This document shows, piece after piece, positions 7,124-11,962 of a stretch of 11,962 nt of DNA. Below the pieces are notes generated by a model. It made no database searches and was not told the origin of the DNA. It saw only the letters and a list, made by a program, of their open reading frames with translations. Positions within the stretch are counted from its first letter, which is position 1. The number at the start of each line of letters is the position of its first letter. Source of the DNA: Firmicutes bacterium UBA1393 (lineage in GTDB: Bacteria; Bacillota; DTU025); assembly GCA_002305255.1 (NCBI GenBank), contig DBQN01000099.1, positions 1-11,962 of the forward strand, written 5' to 3'. The translations under genes and the position numbers were made by a program.

Positions 7124-8230
7124 GTGACAGAGATATGTCCAGACGCCGACATCGCACGTGCTGCAGTTCTCGGAGGCACCCTGCTTGGTGGTGGAGGGGG
7201 CGGTGCCCGTGATCAAGGCCTGGCTCTATCAACAATGGCCGTACAGGTCGGGCAGCCCAGAATCGCGAATATCGATGACCTTGATCCCGAAGCCATCTTG
7301 GTTACAGTCGGACTAGTCGGTTCGCCAGCGTCAGAGCATTCTCACGTGAAGCCTGTGCATTACTTGCGCGCTGTAGAGGCGCTTGCCGAACAGCTCACTC
7401 AGCCCGTTGCCGGGATAATCACCAATGAGAACGGGGGAGTGGGCACCGTCAACGGATGGTTCCAATCCGCAGTACTCGGCATTCCGGTGGTGGACGCGCC
7501 ATGCAACGGAAGGGCCCATCCAACTGGAACCATGGGTTCGATGGGATTGGACATCCTTGAAGGCTACCAGTCTGTACAGGCATTCGCTGGTGGCGGCAGG
7601 CAGCGCGGATATGTGGAAGGCATAGTGAAAGGCCAGCTTGCCGCAGTGGCTGGTCTTGTGAGAACCGCCTCTGTGTCGGCCGGGGGTCTCGTCGCCGTTG
7701 CGAGGAACCCAGTGACTGCGAGGCTTGTTCGCGAGAACGGCGCGCCTGGCGCCATCCATCAGGCAATCGAGCTTGGGCAGCTCATCGTCGAAAAGCAGCA
7801 CCTTGGAGGCAGGGCAGTGGCAGAGGCCTGTGTGAACCACATGGGCGGATCAGTATTGATCGAGGGTAGGGTAACTCGATTCAGCCTCGAGACGCGTGGA
7901 GGGTTCGACATCGGCAGCGTCACGGTGCAGGACAGGAGAGATTCTGTAAGGCTGACTTTCTGGAATGAGTATATGACGGCTGCCTACGTTAACGCCTCAG
8001 GCGGGTGTGAGAGAAGGGCCACATTTCCTGATCTGACTGCCACGATCAACTGTCAATCTGGACTACCCATGACTACGGCGGAAATGCGAGAAGGCACCGA
8101 CGTTGTCGTGATCACGGTTCCACGGGCGAATCTCAGACTGGGATCTACGATGCGCAGGCGTGACCTGCTCGAGGAGGTCGAGCAGGTCACTGGTGAGTCC
8201 ATTCTGAAGCACCTAAGAGAACTGAATTAG
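7124..8230 (+). CDS. DUF917 family protein (S-methyl thiohydantoin desulfurase-like)
   Basis: The 368-residue protein begins near a glycine-rich segment, GGTLLGGGGGGARDQG (17-32), the usual opening of DUF917 proteins ('G..iLGtGGGG'). It continues with HSHVKPVHYLRAVEAL, NENGG (101-105), PVVDAPCNGRAHPTGTM (121-137) and GGSVLIEGRVTRF, followed by a beta-rich C-terminal half. No signal peptide is present, so it is cytosolic. The family is often encoded beside hydantoinase-type enzymes, and one branch is annotated as S-methyl thiohydantoin desulfurase; the exact reaction here is unknown. GTG 7124 has a GGGGGT site 6 bases upstream and gives the usual family N-terminus; GTG 7085 lies inside a hairpin and is less likely. 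It is 16 bp upstream of GGT paralogue 2, in the same operon. Confidence 0.85.
   Translation: MTEICPDADIARAAVLGGTLLGGGGGGARDQGLALSTMAVQVGQPRIANIDDLDPEAILVTVGLVGSPASEHSHVKPVHYLRAVEALAEQLTQPVAGIITNENGGVGTVNGWFQSAVLGIPVVDAPCNGRAHPTGTMGSMGLDILEGYQSVQAFAGGGRQRGYVEGIVKGQLAAVAGLVRTASVSAGGLVAVARNPVTARLVRENGAPGAIHQAIELGQLIVEKQHLGGRAVAEACVNHMGGSVLIEGRVTRFSLETRGGFDIGSVTVQDRRDSVRLTFWNEYMTAAYVNASGGCERRATFPDLTATINCQSGLPMTTAEMREGTDVVVITVPRANLRLGSTMRRRDLLEEVEQVTGESILKHLRELN
8160..8190. repeat. Perfect 13-bp inverted repeat inside the DUF917 3' end
   Basis: GTGACCTGCTCGA (8160-8172) and TCGAGCAGGTCAC (8178-8190) pair perfectly around a 5-base loop, GGAGG, which resembles a Shine-Dalgarno core. It lies in codons for RRDLLEEVEQVTGE, 57 bases before the downstream GGT start. 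No T-run follows, so it is not a standard terminator. Confidence 0.7.
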
Positions 8231-8246
8231 ACGGAGGTGTACATCG

Positions 8247-9908
8247 ATGAGAAAGCATTTCGGGGCGGTCGTCTCTTGCGCGCTGGTGGTAGCTGTGATG
8301 ACATTAGGCATCGCAGCACGGACCTTTGCGGCCACCAGGCCAGTCGTAACGTGCAGTAACGGCATCGTTGCTGCCGCACACCCGCTAGCGTCTCAAGCAG
8401 GTCTTCAGATTCTCATGAAGGGCGGCAACGCTATAGACGCTGCCGTGGCTACCGCAGCCGTTTTGAACGTGGTTGAACCTGACTACTCGAGCATCGCAGC
8501 AGGCGGGGTAATGATGATCTACGACGCAGCGACGAAGGATATGGTGTGCATAAACGCCAACGCGCCGAATCCCGCCAAGGCATCTATGCAGACCCTAACC
8601 AAGGATACCGCCCAGCGCGGTTTTGCGGCAGGAATGGTGCCGGCGGCACTCAAGGCTTGGTGTGAGGCTATCGAAAAGTATGGAACCATGGCACTCGCAG
8701 AAGTGCTCGCCCCTGCCATTGAGTACGCCGAGAAGGGCTTCCCGATCACGGAGAGGCTGTCGTCGGCCATTCAGAGCAATCTGACGCTGCTCTCGATCTA
8801 CCCTACTTCAGCAGCAATCTTCCTGCCCAATGGTGAGGCCCCTAAGCCTGGCGACATCCTCGTGCAGACTGATCTGGCCAACACGATGAAGCGTGTCGCA
8901 CAGGAAGGCCCCGACGTGTTCTACAAGGGTGAGATCGCGGACGAGATGGCGAAGTTCTTTGAGGAGAACGGAGGCCTCATCACCAAGGAGGACATCGCCA
9001 ACTACGAAGTGGAGTGGGGCGAGCCCCTTCATAGCACATACAGGGGGTACGATGTTTACTCTCCCGGCGGCGAGTTCTGCGGTGCTCTGGTGCTGGAGCA
9101 GCTGAACATAGTCGAGCCATTCGACCTGGCCAAGATGGGCAGCGATTCCCCCGACACGCTGCATCTCATGATAGAAGCCACCAAGCTGGCTGGTCTGGAT
9201 AGAGACAAGTACATAGCGGATCCGAAGTTCGTGGATGTTCCCGAAAAGGCTCTGGTCTCCAAGGACTACGCCGAGGCTCAGCGCGTACAGATCGACATGG
9301 CCAAGGCCGCTGACCGCGTAGTTGGAACCGATGCGGATAAGTACGAGAACACCACTCACATCTCGGTGATCGATAAGGACGGCAACATGGTGGCATACAC
9401 CACCAGCATCGGAAGCAGCTTTGGCACAGGCGTCGTGATAGGCAACACCGGCGTGTTTCTGAACAACGGTGGAGGCTGGATGGAGTTCAAGGAAGACCAC
9501 ATAAACAAGATCGAACCTCATAAGCGGCCGATGAACAACATCAGCCCGGTGTTCGTGCTCAAGGACGACAAGCCCGTTCTGAACATCGGCACTCCTGGCG
9601 GCGATGCGATCTGGCAGACCATGTTCCAGCTCGTAGTGAACGTCCTCGATTTCGGCATGGACGTACAGACTGCCATTGAGGCCCCGCGTTACAGAACCTA
9701 CAGCTTCGGCGGTAATGATGTGAGACTGGAAGGCCGTGTGCCCGAGGCCATCCGCGCTGAGCTCCAGGCAAGGGGGCACAAGATCAGAACGTTCGCTGAC
9801 TGGACCTCATCGGTGGGCGGCGCGCAAGGCATTGTGGCTGACTACGACAGGAAGGTGCTCATGGGAGGCGCCGATCCGCGGCGCGATGGATACGTAGTTG
9901 GGTGGTAA
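8247..9908 (+). CDS. Exported gamma-glutamyltransferase-family protein with altered substrate pocket (paralogue 2)
   Basis: The 553-residue protein has a signal peptide (to about AARTFA, residue 28) and a full GGT fold. NTTHISVID puts the catalytic, autocleaving Thr at 369; the oxyanion Gly pair is 451-452 in GTPGG. It shares with the minus-strand paralogue the same changes relative to E. coli GGT: Arg114 to Asn103, Asn411 to Gly389, Gln430 to Gly, Asp433 to Trp411, Ser462-463 to Asn430-431, and a PGGEFCGA loop in place of PPPSSGG. In one stretch (residues 265-342 here) 60 of 78 positions are identical between the two. The ATG has GGAGGT 8 bases upstream. It is the last gene of the iclR operon and is followed by a strong hairpin. 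The family is certain; the substrate is not gamma-glutamyl in any obvious way. Confidence 0.92.
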   Translation: MRKHFGAVVSCALVVAVMTLGIAARTFAATRPVVTCSNGIVAAAHPLASQAGLQILMKGGNAIDAAVATAAVLNVVEPDYSSIAAGGVMMIYDAATKDMVCINANAPNPAKASMQTLTKDTAQRGFAAGMVPAALKAWCEAIEKYGTMALAEVLAPAIEYAEKGFPITERLSSAIQSNLTLLSIYPTSAAIFLPNGEAPKPGDILVQTDLANTMKRVAQEGPDVFYKGEIADEMAKFFEENGGLITKEDIANYEVEWGEPLHSTYRGYDVYSPGGEFCGALVLEQLNIVEPFDLAKMGSDSPDTLHLMIEATKLAGLDRDKYIADPKFVDVPEKALVSKDYAEAQRVQIDMAKAADRVVGTDADKYENTTHISVIDKDGNMVAYTTSIGSSFGTGVVIGNTGVFLNNGGGWMEFKEDHINKIEPHKRPMNNISPVFVLKDDKPVLNIGTPGGDAIWQTMFQLVVNVLDFGMDVQTAIEAPRYRTYSFGGNDVRLEGRVPEAIRAELQARGHKIRTFADWTSSVGGAQGIVADYDRKVLMGGADPRRDGYVVGW

Positions 9909-9922
9909 AGCATAGCGCTGGT

Positions 9923-9957
9923 GTGCAGGGACGTCCGCTTGGCGGTCGTCCCTGCAC
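9923..9957 (+). terminator. Strong hairpin after GGT paralogue 2 (possible terminator without U-tract)
   Basis: GTGCAGGGACG (9923-9933) pairs perfectly with CGTCCCTGCAC (9947-9957). Inside it, CCGC-TTG-GCGG forms a second stem separated by one T-T mismatch. The following bases, CATAGGCAGG, lack a T-run. It may terminate partially, define the 3' end of the operon mRNA, or protect it from decay before the permease gene. Confidence 0.45.
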
Positions 9958-10005
9958 CATAGGCAGGCAGCTGATGCTAATGGATGCACATGGGGGGATG
10001 GCACA

Positions 10006-11283
10006 TTGCTTAGTGCTGTAATTACGCTCTGCGTCATGGTGGCATTCTTCGTCCTGGCGATGAAGATCGCCAAGATGCCCACTACGTTGGCCATGATAGT
10101 CGCCGCTGTAGCTGGCTCCATCGCAGCGGGCTATGGAGTTCCGATCAGGCGCCTGGCCGAAGGCTCAACTGCGTATCTCTACTTCTTGCTCATCGTCATC
10201 GCGGCCGGCGTGTTCATGGACGTGTTACGTGAGAGCGGCGGCCTGAACATTCTGGTGCGTGACATAACTCGTGGGTTCTACAGGATTCCCTTTCTTCTGC
10301 TGCTGTTGATAATGCTCGTCGTGATTTTCCCAGGTGCCATCACGGGTTCGGGCACAGTAGCAGTGCTGGCCACAGGTGGAATCGTTGGCCCCGTACTTGC
10401 AGGCATGGGCATACCGCGCGTAGACGTGGCGGCTTTTGTGTCACTTGCAGGTATCCTCAGCCTCATCGCCCCTCCAGTGAACGTATATGCGATGGTGATG
10501 GCTGCCGGGATCAACCTGCCTTACTCAGGCTTCTTCAAGCCCCTTGCGATCCTGACTCTCGTGCCTGCGGTCATAATCGTCCTGTTCATCGGCATGCGAA
10601 GGGCGAAACGCGTTCTCGATCCTGATGAGATCCTGAAGGACACTCCTCCTGTCCCCAAGGGAGCCTCCAGAGTTGGAGTGTATGTTCCGCTTGCAGCAGT
10701 CATCGGGTTGATGGTCGTGTCGAGGCTATTCCCGCTTCAAGTGCCCAACTTTGGTCTGCCCCTCATATTCGTGATGGGAGTAGCGGTCGCATACATCTGC
10801 GGAGTAAGGGTGAGCCTGGTTCGCTCGTTCACCAGCTCCATTGACATGTTGTTGCCCATCATCGGGATAATGACGGCCGTCGGAGTCCTTGTGCAGATCA
10901 TGAGCCTCACTGGCGTAAAAGGGCTCTTCGTAACAACAATACTGACTCTACCGGCACTATTGCTGTATCCCGGCTTGTTCGCAACGCTGCCGCTGGCGGG
11001 CACCTTCCTGGCGTTCGGAGCGGCCGCAGTGTTTGGGCTACCGTACATGTGGGCATCACTGGGACGCGATCAGATCATTGCCATCTCGGGGCTTAGCCTG
11101 TGCATATCGCTGGGCGCAATGATCCCTCCCACGGCCCTTGTGGGCAAGTTCGCCGTGTCATCAGTGGAGTACGACGGTGGCTACGCGCAGTTCCTGAAGA
11201 GATGTGCCATCCCTGTGCTTCTGCTGGACCTCGCGGGGATACTCGTCGTCTACTTTGCGAATAGCCTCAAGTTCTTGCTGTAA
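10006..11283 (+). CDS. DctM-like/IT-superfamily membrane permease
   Basis: The 425-residue protein is almost entirely hydrophobic with roughly ten or more membrane segments. It shows the two-fold pattern of the ion-transporter superfamily that includes TRAP large subunits (DctM): PGAITGSGTVAVLATGG (109-125) leading to LIAPPVNVYA (153-162), repeated as AGTFLAFGAAAVFG (331-344) leading to MIPPTALVGKFA (372-383). Such permeases import organic acids or amino-acid derivatives with Na+ or H+. The TTG start has GGGGGG at 9992-9997, 8 bases upstream; no ATG or GTG exists in this frame nearby. No periplasmic binding protein or ordinary DctQ is in view, but a 51-residue membrane protein follows directly. 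Gene spacing suggests co-transcription with the two downstream genes. Substrate unknown. Confidence 0.8.
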   Translation: MLSAVITLCVMVAFFVLAMKIAKMPTTLAMIVAAVAGSIAAGYGVPIRRLAEGSTAYLYFLLIVIAAGVFMDVLRESGGLNILVRDITRGFYRIPFLLLLLIMLVVIFPGAITGSGTVAVLATGGIVGPVLAGMGIPRVDVAAFVSLAGILSLIAPPVNVYAMVMAAGINLPYSGFFKPLAILTLVPAVIIVLFIGMRRAKRVLDPDEILKDTPPVPKGASRVGVYVPLAAVIGLMVVSRLFPLQVPNFGLPLIFVMGVAVAYICGVRVSLVRSFTSSIDMLLPIIGIMTAVGVLVQIMSLTGVKGLFVTTILTLPALLLYPGLFATLPLAGTFLAFGAAAVFGLPYMWASLGRDQIIAISGLSLCISLGAMIPPTALVGKFAVSSVEYDGGYAQFLKRCAIPVLLLDLAGILVVYFANSLKFLL

Positions 11284-11296
11284 GGAGGAGCGTGCG

Positions 11297-11452
11297 ATGG
11301 CATCGACTATCACTCTAGCTTACACGGCCATGTGCTGGCTGCTGATCCTGGGGATGGGCTACAGGATGTTCAAGACGAAGGACATTTACGAACAGCTAGT
11401 ATGTGGAGTGGCCATAGTCCCGTTTCTCCTGAGAGCTCTGCAGATTCGATGA
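11297..11452 (+). CDS. Small 51-residue membrane protein, possible permease partner
   Basis: An ATG with AAGGAGG 8 bases upstream begins a 51-codon frame, MASTITLAYTAMCWLLILG..., ending RALQIR. It has a hydrophobic N-terminal segment (about 5-22), a short charged loop (RMFKTKDIYEQ) and a second hydrophobic segment (about 34-46), consistent with a two-helix hairpin with both ends on the same side. It sits 13 bases after the permease stop, and its stop codon overlaps the ribosome binding site of the next gene, so the three genes look tightly coupled. I do not recognise a named family. By position it could be a small accessory subunit of the permease, analogous to but much smaller than DctQ. Confidence 0.75.
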   Translation: MASTITLAYTAMCWLLILGMGYRMFKTKDIYEQLVCGVAIVPFLLRALQIR

Positions 11453-11465
11453 GGTGGTGGAACCT

Positions 11466-11962
11466 ATGACCGCAACAACTGGGAGACGCGGCATCACAAG
11501 TGCGGCGTTAATACTGGTGGCCACCGTGGTGTTCACGCTGTGGTCCGGACGGATGATCCTCAGCGGGTATGAGGTAGAGCCGATCGTAAAGGGACCGTCT
11601 GTGACAGAAGTGAAGAAGCTATCTGATTACTTCTCTGACATCGCTGGCACCGCCGGCGATACCGATGTCTACATTCTCGACAGCGGGCAGCCTGGCGGGA
11701 CTGTTCTCATGATGGGAGGCCTGCATGCTACGGAAGTGTCAGGCATGCTTACGAGCGTACTCTTCATCGAAAACGCCCAGGTTACCCGGGGGCGCATGAT
11801 TGTGATCCCGCACACCAACAACAGCGCCTTCGCTACTCAGCCGGCAGAAGAGGCCTTTGTTCCAGTTTTTCATGTAGACACCGAGTGGGGCGAGAGGTGG
11901 TTCAGGCTAGGTGACAGACTGACGAGCCCGGTGCATCAATGGCCGGACCCGGAGGCCTATGC
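11466..11962 (+). CDS. Membrane-anchored succinylglutamate desuccinylase/aspartoacylase-like (M14 superfamily) protein, 3' end cut
   Basis: The frame starts at ATG 11466 after GAGGTGG (11451-11457) and runs off the window end; 165 codons are visible. After a short basic N-terminus, residues about 10-27 form a signal anchor or uncleaved signal. VLMMGGLHATEVSG (80-93) contains the zinc motif HxxE (His87, Glu90) of AstE/aspartoacylase and M14 carboxypeptidases, followed by RMIVIPHTNNSAFA, like the family 'g.v.viP..Np.a'. The second zinc histidine and catalytic Glu should lie beyond the edge. Members remove acyl groups from N-acyl amino acids or terminal residues from peptides. An external enzyme encoded beside a permease suggests that it frees a product which the permease imports. 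Confidence 0.8.
   Translation, partial: MTATTGRRGITSAALILVATVVFTLWSGRMILSGYEVEPIVKGPSVTEVKKLSDYFSDIAGTAGDTDVYILDSGQPGGTVLMMGGLHATEVSGMLTSVLFIENAQVTRGRMIVIPHTNNSAFATQPAEEAFVPVFHVDTEWGERWFRLGDRLTSPVHQWPDPEAY

Noticed and set aside
8808..9779. 323-codon minus-strand frame opposite GGT paralogue 2
   Set aside because: A similar antisense frame occurs opposite paralogue 1 (3781-4215), as expected when homologous genes share codon patterns. It has no start signals and no recognisable domain.

Overview
The window looks like chromosomal DNA of an anaerobic or fermentative bacterium, most likely a moderately GC-rich Bacillota- or Synergistota-type lineage. This is inferred from strong AGGAGG-type ribosome binding sites, frequent GTG/TTG starts, a NifB-type radical SAM enzyme, and many exported amino-acid or peptide-processing enzymes. 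Nothing in the sequence fixes the species. I see no rRNA, tRNA, CRISPR array, transposase or phage gene.

Layout. (1) 1-543, minus strand: the N-terminal 181 codons of a TIM-barrel sugar isomerase/AP endonuclease 2-type protein, cut by the window edge. (2) 627-1505, plus: a complete NifB-like radical SAM protein transcribed divergently from it. Overlapping its end, at 1454-1774, is a fragment of a DegT/DnrJ-type aminotransferase that lacks the PLP lysine. (3) 1849-3468, plus: an exported C69-family dipeptidase, followed by a strong intrinsic terminator. (4) 3667-5322, minus: an exported gamma-glutamyltransferase-family (GGT) protein. (5) A 298-bp divergent control region with two perfect 15-bp palindromes of IclR-operator type. 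(6) 5621-9908, plus: a tight four-gene set made of an IclR regulator, an exported DUF6305-type protein, a DUF917 protein and a second exported GGT-family protein. (7) A strong hairpin, then 10006-11962, plus: a DctM/IT-superfamily permease, a 51-residue membrane protein and the start of a membrane-anchored M14/AstE-like zinc amidohydrolase (cut by the edge).

How they may work together. From about 1.8 kb onwards the window encodes several hydrolases predicted to act outside the membrane: C69, two GGT-family proteins and the AstE-like enzyme. A permease and a cytosolic DUF917 protein (a family linked to hydantoin-type ring compounds) accompany them, under a probable IclR switch. A reasonable inference is a module for cleaving and importing an amide-linked amino-acid derivative. 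The most striking point is that both GGT paralogues keep the catalytic threonine and the oxyanion Gly-Gly, yet share the same replacements at Arg114, Asn411, Gln430, Asp433, Ser462 and Ser463 (E. coli numbering). These are the residues that hold the gamma-glutamyl group, so the pair probably uses a different substrate. The NifB-like protein, which keeps the family cysteines but has no nif genes nearby, is the second point of interest.
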